Positions 41,768 to 50,087 are shown, numbered from the stretch's first letter. The stretch: DNA of 64,000 nucleotides from Synechococcus sp. CBW1107 (GCF_015841355.1 NZ_CP064908.1:3100001-3164000), one strand, 5' to 3'. The notes: generated by a model not told the origin, from the sequence alone. Program-made: numbers and translations.

Positions 41768-44166
41768 GCGAAACCCATCCGCTCCAGGTGGCCGGCCACT
41801 CGCGCTTCCAGTTCTTCCACCCGCTGGCTGATCGCCGGTAAGGCCTCGCCGTAGCGCTCGCCCAGCTCTTTGAGGCGGCTGGTGAGGGCCTGGCTGACCC
41901 GTTCCACCTCGGATGCGATGGCCTGCTCCATGGTGGTCAGCCATTTGCCCTGCACCACCAGCTCGCGCACCTCGGCGTCCGTGAGGCTGTCGTAGCGGCC
42001 ATAGGCCTGGTCGTCGAGCTCGGCTTCGGCGGCCCTGAGGGCCTTCTTGGTGGCGGCCTCCTCGTCGCTCAGTTCCAGCCATTCCCGCAGCACGGCCAGC
42101 TCCTCGGCGGCTTCGGGATCCTTGCGGATCTCCTTGATGCGGGTGTTCACGGCTGCCTTGTTGATCTTGTCCAGCTCGCTGAAGGCGCCCTCCTCGCCGC
42201 CGTGCTCCTCCTCCAGTTCCGCCAGGCGGCTGCTGGCCTCCTCCAGCTGGGCGCGGAGGGCTTCGATCAGCTCCAGATCACCGGCAAACAGCTGGCGCAC
42301 CAGCAGCTCCTTGGGCACCAGGTCGCAGGCCCAGCCCTTGTCTTTGGTCTTGCCCTTCTTGTCGGTCTCCAGCACCCGGTAGGGCTCGGCGCGCCAGCCC
42401 TCGGCGCTGATCGCATACACGTCGTCCTGCATCGTCTCGGCCCACTGGTCGAGCAGCAGCTGGTACACGGCGTAGGCATCGATTAGGGGCTGGCCCTGGT
42501 AGTGGGTCAGCAGGCCCTCGCTCAGCTCGCGAATCACCGCCTTGGGATGACAGCTCGCCTCCAGGGCCAACAGCTGGGCCGCCGCCTGTTGCCGCCAGGC
42601 CGCAAAGTGCTTGGCCATCCCCGCCAGGAAGCCGGCGAACTGGGGATGGGCGGTGATCGTGGCCTTCACTTCCGCCGGCGGCAGCGCCAGCTCCAGATAG
42701 CCAGGCCGCAGGGGCCTAAACAAGGCCTCGCGCAACTGGGGACACACCTCCCAATATGCCCCCAGGGCGTCGGTGTCGCGTTCGGGGATGCCGCCGCGCA
42801 GGTGGGCCTCGATGTCCTGCAGGTCTTCCGCTTCGGAGCTGTCGATGTAGCGGGGCAGGTTGAGGTTGTAGTCGTGCCCGGCGATCTCCTCGTTGGGAAC
42901 GAAGCGCGAATAGCCCGGCACCACCAGCTGGCGGGTGAACACATCCACGATCTTGTGGATGTCACGCTCGCGCAGACGGTTTTTGGGGCCGTCCTTGATG
43001 AAGCCCTTGCTGGCATCCACCAGAAAGATGCCCTCGCGGCTGCCGGCATCGCGCTTGTCGATCACCAGGATGCAGGCGGGGATGCCGGTGCCATAGAAGA
43101 GGTTGGCCGGCAGGCCGATGATGCCCTGGATCAATCCCCGCTGGATCAGGTTCTTGCGGATCTCGGCTTCGGCGTTGCCGCGGAACAGCACGCCGTGGGG
43201 AAGGATGCAGCTGCCCCGGCCCGTGCTCTTGAGCGTGCGCACGATGTGCAGGAGGTAGGCATAGTCGCCCTGCTTGGCCGGTGGGATGCCGAAGCCTTCG
43301 AAGCGGCTGTGGGGATCCTTCGCCGCATCAATCCCTGTGCTCCAGCGCTTGTCGGAGAACGGTGGATTGGCCACCACATAGTCGAACTGCTTGAGCTGTT
43401 CGCCCTCCTTGAGTTTCGGATCCGCCAGGGTGTTGCCCTGCCAGATGATCGCGGTGGGATTGCCGTGCAGGATCATGTTCATCCGCGCTAGGCCGCTGGT
43501 GGCCGCGTCTTTCTCCTGGCCGTAGAGCGTCACTGGCCGGCCCGCCTGGGCCGCCACCTTGAGCAGCAACGATCCTGAGCCGCAGAACGGATCGCACACG
43601 GTGGTGGAGGCCTTGAGGTCGTCGCTGTCGATCTGCAGCACCTGGGCCTTCACGCGGCTCACCTCGGCCGGCGTGAGGAATTGCCCTTTGCTCTTGCCGC
43701 TCTCTACGGCGAAGTGGCGCATTAGATATTCGTAGGCATCGCCAAGGATGTCGTCGTCGTCCGCCCGGTTGCGCGAGAAGTTGAGCGCCGGCGTCTCGAA
43801 GATCGCGATCAGATCGGTGAGGCGGTCCACCAGCTCCTTGCCGCTGCCCAGCTTGGCCTGGTCGTTGAAATCGGGAAAATCGCTCTGGCTCAGTTGCTGG
43901 TTGGCGGCCACCAACGGCGCAATGATCTGCTTGTTGATGCGATCGCCGATCTCCGCTTTGCCCTTGAGGGCAATCATGTCGGCAAAGCCGCTGCCATCAG
44001 GGATCACCAGCGGCGCATAGGGCTGGCCGGCGAACTTGTCGCTGATGTACTTGAGGAAGAGGAGCACCAGCACATAGTCCTTGTACTGGCTGGCATCCAT
44101 GCCGCCGCGCAGGGCGTCGCAGCTCGCCCAAAGGCTGGAGTAAAGCTCGGATTTGCGGATGGCCAT
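41758..44166 (-). CDS. hsdM: Type I restriction methyltransferase subunit M
   Basis: 802 residues. The N-terminal HsdM helical domain (KDYVLVLLFLKYISDKF), SAM-binding TVCDPFCGSGSLLL (189-202) and NPPF (267-270) identify an adenine methyltransferase. The C-terminal third is coiled-coil-rich (LDKINKAAVNTRIKEIRKD), longer than in typical HsdM, as in many marine cyanobacterial forms. It starts three bases after the BrxE-like gene. It methylates the site selected by HsdS. Confidence 0.92.
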   Translation of the reverse strand: MAIRKSELYSSLWASCDALRGGMDASQYKDYVLVLLFLKYISDKFAGQPYAPLVIPDGSGFADMIALKGKAEIGDRINKQIIAPLVAANQQLSQSDFPDFNDQAKLGSGKELVDRLTDLIAIFETPALNFSRNRADDDDILGDAYEYLMRHFAVESGKSKGQFLTPAEVSRVKAQVLQIDSDDLKASTTVCDPFCGSGSLLLKVAAQAGRPVTLYGQEKDAATSGLARMNMILHGNPTAIIWQGNTLADPKLKEGEQLKQFDYVVANPPFSDKRWSTGIDAAKDPHSRFEGFGIPPAKQGDYAYLLHIVRTLKSTGRGSCILPHGVLFRGNAEAEIRKNLIQRGLIQGIIGLPANLFYGTGIPACILVIDKRDAGSREGIFLVDASKGFIKDGPKNRLRERDIHKIVDVFTRQLVVPGYSRFVPNEEIAGHDYNLNLPRYIDSSEAEDLQDIEAHLRGGIPERDTDALGAYWEVCPQLREALFRPLRPGYLELALPPAEVKATITAHPQFAGFLAGMAKHFAAWRQQAAAQLLALEASCHPKAVIRELSEGLLTHYQGQPLIDAYAVYQLLLDQWAETMQDDVYAISAEGWRAEPYRVLETDKKGKTKDKGWACDLVPKELLVRQLFAGDLELIEALRAQLEEASSRLAELEEEHGGEEGAFSELDKINKAAVNTRIKEIRKDPEAAEELAVLREWLELSDEEAATKKALRAAEAELDDQAYGRYDSLTDAEVRELVVQGKWLTTMEQAIASEVERVSQALTSRLKELGERYGEALPAISQRVEELEARVAGHLERMGFAWN

Positions 44167-44169
44167 GGC

Positions 44170-44994
44170 TCAGGCTGCCTCCCCTTGATCACCCGCGAGG
44201 AGAGCTGTTGGTATGTCTTCCATCCAGCCTTGACGAGATAGACGTTCCAGCTTGCGGCTGAGTTCTTCGACCTCCCGGCTCAGGGCCACACTCTCCTGCT
44301 CCAGGGCCTCGGCCCGCTGGAGCTCGCTGTCGTGGGGAATCACCACGGGCAGGCTCTTCACCTCCCCCATCGGCACGAAGGCCACCGCGGTTCCCTGGTC
44401 GGCCTTGTCCAACAGGGGTTGCCCCACAGCACTACGGAGGTTCTTCATCAAAACTGCTGGGGTGAGGGGGGGCATCGGGTCACACACGAACCCTGCAGCC
44501 AGCCGCTCGATGTGCCCCTGGTTGATCTCGAAGGGAGCGTCCAGGCGCAGGGCCTTGGCGGTTTGTGGGGTCTGGTTTTGGGCCCAGTCGAGCGCCTCCG
44601 AATCCAGCTCGGCCAGCTCGACCAGCGCCTGGGGCCATTGCTCCGTACTCAGGGCCCAGGCCGCCTGGAAGCAGTCCGCCCACTCCTGGGGTGCATCCAG
44701 CCAGCGGTTGCGCTCGTTCTCATAGGCGTCTTCCAGCTGGGGCGTCAGCCGAAATAAATGACAGGTGATCGCTCCTCCCGGGCTGGGCTGAATCCCCAAG
44801 GCCTCGTCGCAGGCCAGCTGGGCCACCCGGAAGCCAGCCCTGGTCTGCGCGAAGGGCGAGGAGCGCGGAAAGCCCTGCTGGAACAGGAACTCCCCAGTTC
44901 CCGTCAGTACGCCGCTGTTCCACCAGCCCAGCCGCTGGGTCTCTCCCAGGGCCGCCACCACCAGGCGAAGCTTGAAGAGCTGGCGGAAGTCCAT
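44170..44994 (-). CDS. BrxE-like protein heading the defence operon
   Basis: 274 residues, MDFRQLFKLRLVVAALGETQ then LGWWNSGVL and GFPRSSPFAQTRAGFRVAQL. This matches, from memory, the BrxE family found in BREX type 6 loci and also beside restriction genes. The C-terminus is a coiled coil (LEQESVALSREVEELSRKLE). It is transcribed first, directly before hsdM. BrxE roles are not established. No other BREX core genes (pglX, brxC, brxL) are in the window. Confidence 0.6.
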   Translation of the reverse strand: MDFRQLFKLRLVVAALGETQRLGWWNSGVLTGTGEFLFQQGFPRSSPFAQTRAGFRVAQLACDEALGIQPSPGGAITCHLFRLTPQLEDAYENERNRWLDAPQEWADCFQAAWALSTEQWPQALVELAELDSEALDWAQNQTPQTAKALRLDAPFEINQGHIERLAAGFVCDPMPPLTPAVLMKNLRSAVGQPLLDKADQGTAVAFVPMGEVKSLPVVIPHDSELQRAEALEQESVALSREVEELSRKLERLSRQGWMEDIPTALLAGDQGEAA

Positions 44995-45113
44995 CCGGGT
45001 GGGGCAGGGTGCGGCTATCTCGCCCCAGGATGATGCCTTAATGGCGCAGCTGGCCAGTGATTGGCAAAACCCTGCGGTGGCTGGTGTTTAGGCAAAGAGA
45101 CCGAAAGACCAAG

Positions 45114-45136
45114 AACTATGCGCTGGGTGCATAGTT
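45114..45136. promoter_or_regulatory. Perfect dyad AACTATGC-N7-GCATAGTT, operator candidate
   Basis: Eight-bp arms at 45114-45121 and 45129-45136 are perfect complements. It lies 120 bp upstream of the BrxE-like start and divergent from the plus gene at 45264. The location is right for an operator controlling the minus-strand restriction operon. No dedicated controller gene is seen nearby. A palindromic binding site is inferred, not demonstrated. Confidence 0.5.
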
Positions 45137-45263
45137 TCCTCTTCAGTTGACCCGATCGCCATGCAATCGCATCGCCTCCTCGGACTACGCCCCGATCCCC
45201 AGCCCTGAATCTTCATCGGGTGTCAGCCGCTACCGCTGCGCGGGCCTTCGGCTACATGCCCAC

Positions 45264-45542
45264 ATGGATCAGGCAGGCCAGGGCAAGGTCGCTCCAGCTG
45301 CCAGGCAGGGTCTTGAGGCTGCGGGAGGTGCCCGGCTCCTTGATCTGCAGACCGCCCTGGCCGACGGCCGCCACCTCGCTGAGCACCGCCAGGAAGCGCT
45401 GCTGATCCATTACCTCGAACAGCTGCAGGGCCTGGAGGCAGTAGCTAACGGCGTCCTGCCTGAGCCCAACGGGCTAATCGGCCACCAGAAGGGAACAAAA
45501 CCTTTGCGGCGACAAGCCCGCAGCACCCAAGTCAGGGCTTAA
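45264..45542 (+). CDS. Small helical hypothetical protein (92 aa)
   Basis: From the ATG at 45264 (MDQAGQGKVAPAARQGLEAA). It contains LLDLQTALADGRHLAEHRQE and LLIHYLEQLQGLEAVANGVL, helical, then a basic tail. It lies 270 bp right of the defence operon start, in the opposite direction. Family unknown. Confidence 0.5.
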   Translation: MDQAGQGKVAPAARQGLEAAGGARLLDLQTALADGRHLAEHRQEALLIHYLEQLQGLEAVANGVLPEPNGLIGHQKGTKPLRRQARSTQVRA

Positions 45543-45557
45543 GCATTTATACTCATT

Positions 45558-45794
45558 TTGCTCTGTGGCTGCGGTTGCATTGGGGGGTGCCTTTCTCGGC
45601 CAACAACCCTGCAGCTCCAACCCGGCCTTCTGGTGAGCTACAGCTCCAGCCCCGACGCCACCTATCAGGTGGTCAGCGTGGATGACTTCAGCGACTGCGT
45701 TTGGCTGCGCCGCTTTCCCCTCAGCCCGGTCCGCCTGCCCACCTTCAGTGTTGCGGCCGACCAGGTGCAGCCCATCGCCAGCGAGATGCGCTGA
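45558..45794 (+). CDS. Small hypothetical protein (78 aa, start uncertain)
   Basis: Protein-like sequence PGLLVSYSSSPDATYQVVSV then DDFSDCVWLRRFPLSPVRLP and FSVAADQVQPIASEMR. It looks like a small beta domain. No ATG is convenient; the frame opens with TTG after the previous stop, and the start is doubtful. It overlaps the next gene by one base (TGATG). Confidence 0.5.
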   Translation: MLCGCGCIGGCLSRPTTLQLQPGLLVSYSSSPDATYQVVSVDDFSDCVWLRRFPLSPVRLPTFSVAADQVQPIASEMR

Positions 45795-45925
45795 TGATTC
45801 CCCCTCTGTTCATGGTTTTTCACCGCCTGATGCGCTCGGCCTGGAGCATCGGCTCAGTAGCCATGCCTCTGGTCATGGCAGCCCTGGGTCTCGACCTGCT
45901 GCTGCACACGGCTGGACTGGCCTGA
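45794..45925 (+). CDS. Small membrane protein (43 aa)
   Basis: MIPPLFMVFHRLMRSAWSIG followed by SVAMPLVMAALGLDLLLHTA, one transmembrane segment with short polar ends. Its start overlaps the previous stop as TGATG. A lysis, toxin or stress peptide is possible. No relatives recognised. Confidence 0.5.
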   Translation: MIPPLFMVFHRLMRSAWSIGSVAMPLVMAALGLDLLLHTAGLA

Positions 45926-45984
45926 TTCGACCTGGTGGCCGCGGGGGCGGTGCCTCCAGGGGCTGGGCCCAACAGCCTCTCTCC

Positions 45985-46215
45985 TCACCCAAATCCCCGC
46001 GCCGCTCCCTGGCTGCCCGGCGGCAGCAGCGGGATATCTATCTCCGCCCCCTGCTCCACCGGGTAGCCCTCCATTTCCAGATGCAGGTCACTGCACACCA
46101 AGGTCAGCGGCGGCTCCAGCCCCTGGGCCTCCATGAAGACCACCACCACGTCTTCCCCAGGGTATCCGTTCAGGGGGCGTGACAGCTCGCGGCGAACATC
46201 GGCCCTGCTGAACCC
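45985..46215 (-). pseudogene. C-terminal fragment of a gene apparently split by IS66
   Basis: About 77 residues, from GFSRADVRRELSRPLNGYPG through EDVVVVFMEAQGLEPPLTLV to LHLEMEGYPVEQGAEI. It lacks an own start: the frame upstream leads into the IS66 region. The 5' part may be the fragment at 47811-48093. Both are on the minus strand in the order expected for one gene of about 170 codons interrupted by the transposon. Confidence 0.45.
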
Positions 46216-47810
46216 TTGACGACAGCTTGATTTCCGGTTGCATCTCAGGTAGAGACCCGCCTGTGATGACCGCACATCCGGCTGGAATTCCAGAAGCCGA
46301 CTGGCTGGAAACTCCCGCCAGCGTCAGAGCGCTGATCAACGCCCAGCAGCAGGAGATCGAGCTGTTGCGCGGCCAACTCACCTCCTTGGCCACCGAGTTG
46401 GCAAACCTGCGTGAGCGGATCGGACGCAGCTCTCGCAACTCATCCAAACCTCCCTCCAGTGATGGTCTGGGTTTTAAGCCGCCAGAACGGCGCAAGGGCA
46501 GTGGCCGCAAGCGGGGCGGCCAGCAGGGCCATCCCGGATCCGGACCAGAGCTGCTGTCGATCGAGCGGGTGGATCAGGTGGTGGATCACCACCCTGATGC
46601 CTGCCGCCGCTGTGGCACCTTGCTCCAGGGAGAGGATCTCGATCCCCTGCGCCATCAGGTGATCGAGATCCCGCCGATTACCCCGCTGGTGATCGAGCAC
46701 CGGCTGCATCGCCTGGTCTGCCCCTGCTGTTCCACCAGCACCTGCGCCTCGTTGCCGGCGGATGTGGAGGCCAGTCACTACGGCCCAAGGCTCAGTGCAC
46801 TGGTGGGCCTGCTGGGCAGTGCCTTTCCGTTGAGTTTCAGCAAGACCCAGGCCCTGCTCCAGCAGCTGGTAGGAGTGGAGATGAGCCGCGGCGCGATTGG
46901 ACGGGTCCGCCAGCGCTTGAGTGCAGCACTGGAGCAGCCCATGCAGGAGGCCCTTGCTTTTGCCCGCGTGCAGCCGGTGGCCTACGTAGATGAAACTGGC
47001 GCCCCCACCGGCAATGCCGACGGCAACAATCCCACTGGAAAGCGGGGCTGGCAGTGGGTCATGGTCACCGCCGTGGTGACGGTATTTGTGCAAGGGCTGA
47101 GTCGATCGACGACCGCTGCCATCGAGCTGCTGGGGAACGCCTTTGGCGGGATTGTGGTGAGCGATCGCTTCTCGGCCTACAACCACCTGCCCACCAAGCA
47201 GCGCCAGCTGTGCTGGGCGCACCTGATCCGCGACCTGACGGCCATCGCCGAACGCCCGGGCGCCAGCGCTGAATTCGGAGCCCAGCTGCTGGGCCTGCAG
47301 CAGCAGCTGTTTGGCCACTGGCACCGCTACAAGGAGGGAAAGATTGACTGGCCCGCCTTGCAGCAAAGCTGCCGGCCGATCCGCCAGACCTTTGAGACCA
47401 CGCTGCAGCGGGTAGTAGAGCTCGGCTACCAGCGCGGCGAGCGAACGCCTTGGGCCAGCACAGTGCGCACGTGCCAGCAGCTCCAGAAGGTGACAGGTGG
47501 GTTGTGGACCTTCCTGGAGAACGAGGGAATAGAGCCCACCAACAACGCCGCAGAACGTGCCCTGCGCCAATCGGTGATTCAGCGCAAGATCAGTCAAGGA
47601 GTCCAATCCCGCCAAGGTGCGATCTGCCGGAGCCGCCTGCTCACGGTCACCACTACCCTCAGGCAACAGGGGCGGGATGTCTGGGAGTTCCTGGAGCAGG
47701 CCTGGATCGCCCATCACCGCGATGGGGTGATGCCGTCACTGCTGAGCGATCCCTGAAGGCAGAAGAAAGGACAAGGAAGAGTCTCTGATCGCTCAGCGGT
47801 GAGCGATCAG
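46216..47810 (+). mobile_element. IS66-family insertion sequence
   Basis: Only a transposase gene of TnpC type is present; no separate tnpA/tnpB genes are seen. Exact boundaries are not found: terminal inverted repeats and the usual 8-bp duplication could not be picked out by eye. A perfect 10-bp stem hairpin (TGATCGCTCA-GCGG-TGAGCGATCA, 47786-47809) lies near the right end. Edges given are where the flanking gene fragments begin. Confidence 0.6.
46266..47756 (+). CDS. IS66-family transposase
   Basis: 496 residues from the ATG at 46266. An N-terminal leucine-zipper-like coiled coil (ALINAQQQEIELLRGQLTSL) precedes a zinc-type segment (CRRCGTLLQGEDLDPLRHQV and CPCCSTSTC). The DDE core has AYVDETGAP, VVSDRFSAYNHLP and PTNNAAERALRQ (final Glu). 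The length fits full IS66 transposases. It is probably intact. No overlapping accessory frame is evident. Confidence 0.9.
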   Translation: MTAHPAGIPEADWLETPASVRALINAQQQEIELLRGQLTSLATELANLRERIGRSSRNSSKPPSSDGLGFKPPERRKGSGRKRGGQQGHPGSGPELLSIERVDQVVDHHPDACRRCGTLLQGEDLDPLRHQVIEIPPITPLVIEHRLHRLVCPCCSTSTCASLPADVEASHYGPRLSALVGLLGSAFPLSFSKTQALLQQLVGVEMSRGAIGRVRQRLSAALEQPMQEALAFARVQPVAYVDETGAPTGNADGNNPTGKRGWQWVMVTAVVTVFVQGLSRSTTAAIELLGNAFGGIVVSDRFSAYNHLPTKQRQLCWAHLIRDLTAIAERPGASAEFGAQLLGLQQQLFGHWHRYKEGKIDWPALQQSCRPIRQTFETTLQRVVELGYQRGERTPWASTVRTCQQLQKVTGGLWTFLENEGIEPTNNAAERALRQSVIQRKISQGVQSRQGAICRSRLLTVTTTLRQQGRDVWEFLEQAWIAHHRDGVMPSLLSDP

Positions 47811-48093
47811 GCTTGCATTCGTGCGGTGGGGCGTCCCGACCCCTGAACGCATACTCCCCAGGCGCGATGGCATCGGCATGGCGCTTGACCTCCTGCCGAA
47901 AACGCAGCGCCGTGTACTTCTTGAGGTCAGGCCGGGCCGAGAGCACGTTGGTGCGCAGGAAGCGGGCGTTGCCGTACTCGGTTTGGTTTACAAATAGCGT
48001 GTAGGGCTCATCCCCATCCGGTCCGGGTAGATCGTCTTGGGTGGTGATGTGGAATCCAGGCAAGGCAGCGCTTCTCCCTGGGCAGTGCATCAA
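47811..48093 (-). pseudogene. N-terminal fragment of a gene apparently split by IS66
   Basis: About 94 residues from MMHCPGRSAALPGFHITTQD through LFVNQTEYGNARFLRTNVLS to GEYAFRGRDAPPHE. The frame then enters the IS66 region without a natural end. The body from FHITTQDDLPG on is protein-like; the first residues may be frameshifted. It lies upstream on the minus strand of the fragment at 45985-46215 and would form one protein with it. Function unknown. Confidence 0.4.
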
Positions 48094-48152
48094 TCATCCG
48101 CCATCCGGCCAGGATGGTGAGGATCTGCCAGCGGCTCTGCTGATCTGCGCCG

Positions 48153-49130
48153 ATGACACCGCTGACGCCTGAATCGATCCGTGCCAGCAAGGCCGAGCTA
48201 CCGCCGATCGGCCCGGTGATTACAAAACTGCGCCGCCAGGACCCCTACATCCAGCAGGAGCAGCACCGCTACCGCTCCCCGCGGGGCTTCCAGCACTGGG
48301 CCAATCACCTGGCCTTTGCAGCAATGATCGAGGCGACCCTGCAGTTCATCGATGAGCTGGAAGATCCGATCGGCTTCTGGGCTGCTACCACCTGCCGCTG
48401 GGCCCGGATCGTGGAGGCGCCGCCCCGCTTCCTGGCGCCAGAGCTGATAGAGGCCTTTCGCCGCACCCCTTCTCCCTACCTCGATGAGGAGCTGCCGCAG
48501 GTGCTGCCCTGCTTCCGGTTGATGCTCCCCGATGGGGCCCTATTCACAGAAGACGGGGTGCCAATACCGGTGGTGATTGTGGCTGACCTGCGGGTGATGG
48601 CCAACTGGCTGCCGCCTATGGCCCATCGCATCAGCGGCATCAGCTGCGTGGGCTTGGCCCTCGATGGCAGCACATACCTCACTCGCCACTCCTTTGCCCA
48701 AATCGGCGAGCGCCAACCCACCGAGGAAGACATGAGCCATCCGGCCTGGCAGTGGGATGAGCAGGCGGTGCATAGCACCAACCAGCGCATGGAGGGGCTG
48801 GCGATCAACGCCCTGCTGGTGCAGCTCTACCAGCCGGAACTGCTGACCACCGGCCCGGCCGCCAGGGTGCGCAGCGGCAAGGGTTTCTCGGCTGGGACCG
48901 CCGATGACTCCGGCACCGTGACGCCCCAGGGCCCGGTGTGGATCGGCAAGGACTTCCGGTTCGATCGCACCCCCAGGCCCCCGTCAGAAGGGACCGCGGC
49001 TGGCAGCAGCAGCAGCGTCTCGCGTCGGCCCCACTGGCGCCGGGGCCATTGGCACACCGTGCTGCATGGCGAGAAGCGTCAGAGCCGCCGGATGCAGTGG
49101 TTCCAGCCGGTGTACGTGGGGCTGAGTTGA
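48153..49130 (+). CDS. AcrVA2-like protein, candidate anti-CRISPR or RNA-targeting factor
   Basis: 325 residues. The body contains LPQVLPCFRLMLPDGALFTE and DLRVMANWLPPM. The C-terminus SRRPHWRRGHWHTVLHGEKR resembles the conserved C-terminal motif RPHxRRGHWH of AcrVA2, recalled from Moraxella anti-CRISPRs that block Cas12a. A Ser-rich linker (SSSSVSRRP) precedes it. Similar proteins occur on many mobile elements, so anti-CRISPR activity is a hypothesis only. No Cas genes are seen in this window. Confidence 0.6.
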   Translation: MTPLTPESIRASKAELPPIGPVITKLRRQDPYIQQEQHRYRSPRGFQHWANHLAFAAMIEATLQFIDELEDPIGFWAATTCRWARIVEAPPRFLAPELIEAFRRTPSPYLDEELPQVLPCFRLMLPDGALFTEDGVPIPVVIVADLRVMANWLPPMAHRISGISCVGLALDGSTYLTRHSFAQIGERQPTEEDMSHPAWQWDEQAVHSTNQRMEGLAINALLVQLYQPELLTTGPAARVRSGKGFSAGTADDSGTVTPQGPVWIGKDFRFDRTPRPPSEGTAAGSSSSVSRRPHWRRGHWHTVLHGEKRQSRRMQWFQPVYVGLS

Positions 49131-49170
49131 GCACATCGACCCGGACGCGACCCACCCCCCCCCGAAGGAG

Positions 49171-49195
49171 AAAACCCGGCGGGGACACCGCCGGG
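49171..49195 (-). terminator. Rho-independent terminator on the minus strand
   Basis: CCCGGCGG (49175-49182) pairs with CCGCCGGG (49188-49195), loop GGACA. On the minus strand four T residues follow the stem (plus AAAA at 49171-49174). It lies just past the stop of the 71-residue paralogue at 49204-49416. Confidence 0.7.
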
Positions 49196-49203
49196 CAAGC
49201 ACC

Positions 49204-49416
49204 TCAGAGCACCTGCACCCTGGCCTGGGGCCCGAGCACCCGCTGCTGATTGGAGGCCAGGATCAGCGCCTCTTCTCGGGGCACGAAGTGCGGCTCTGCT
49301 GAGATGTGCCCCTCGCGATCGAGGAAGAGCACCCTGAGAAGCCGGCCCGCGGCATCAAGCAGATGCACCGAGACGATGCGGATCGGGCAGGTGCGGGAGA
49401 GGGGAGTGGCGGCCAT
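49204..49416 (-). CDS. Small protein, paralogue B of the 71-residue pair
   Basis: 70 residues from the ATG at 49416. MAATPLSRTCPIRIVSVHLL is followed by RLLRVLFLDREGHISAEPHF and ALILASNQQRVLGPQARVQV. It matches the gene at 29874-30089 closely in protein and DNA over most of its length. It has its own terminator at 49171-49195 and a nested hairpin upstream (49447-49532). The two modules lie about 19 kb apart and are separated by the defence operon. Confidence 0.7.
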   Translation of the reverse strand: MAATPLSRTCPIRIVSVHLLDAAGRLLRVLFLDREGHISAEPHFVPREEALILASNQQRVLGPQARVQVL

Positions 49417-49446
49417 GGCTGGGCTGGCGAACGACACCGCCGTTCA

Positions 49447-49532
49447 GCCCCGGCACCGCCTGCGCCGTGCAAGGGGCACGGAGCGCAGCGCAGCGACTCG
49501 CGTCAGCCCTTGCGCGGTGCGCAAGCCGGGGC
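49447..49532. repeat. Nested-hairpin element 7 (CAAGG/CCTTG family)
   Basis: GCCCCGGC (49447-49454) pairs with GCCGGGGC (49525-49532). CGTGCAAGG (49466-49474) faces CCTTGCGCG (49508-49516), and the CACCGC/GGTGCG tract lies between. It is 31 bases 5' of the paralogue B start. The 355 bp beyond 49533 to 49890 hold no supported gene. Confidence 0.7.
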
Positions 49533-49890
49533 AGGCCGGGTGGCGTGATCGCCAGGCACCCAGCAGTGCCACCCTTCCGCCCCTCCCGCGCAAGTAGTCG
49601 GAGCAGCAGGGTGCCCATGTCGGTTCTATCCCTGGAGGCCAAAAGCGGGCTCTATTAGTCGCAGCCGAGCACAACAGCTGCAGCGCGAATAGCCGAAGGC
49701 CAGCGATTGCCACTCAAACAGAAGGGGGGCTCAAGGCCCCAAGCCAACCCAAGGCCGTACGGATGGCAGGCCATGTCAGCACGCGCTGACACACAAGCGG
49801 AGACCCCAACTCCTGAGATCGCTTGCAACGCAGGGCTTCCTGATTTGGAAACCTTAAGAAATCTGGAAGCCTGTTTGACAGGGTCGTAGC

Positions 49891-49944
49891 TTACAAGCCC
49901 CCCGTGCATCATGCGGCCACGCAGGAAGCACGGGGGGCTTGTAA
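49891..49944. repeat. Perfect 17-bp inverted repeat with 20-nt loop
   Basis: TTACAAGCCCCCCGTGC at 49891-49907 and its exact complement at 49928-49944. No T run follows either way, so a terminator is unlikely. It could be a binding site, a transposon relic or an RNA hairpin. A plus-strand frame near 49707-49889 is unsupported. Confidence 0.75.
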
Positions 49945-50087
49945 AGGTCAACGCCTTCCCGGGATTTCTTCACCGACCGTGCTGGTCACTTCGTGGCGGG
50001 GCAGTTAATTTGTTCCCATCGGCCGTGACGCCATCTGTGGTGTCTGCGTAGGGGGAGACCCCCAGATGCAGCGCACCCAGGGGTCAA

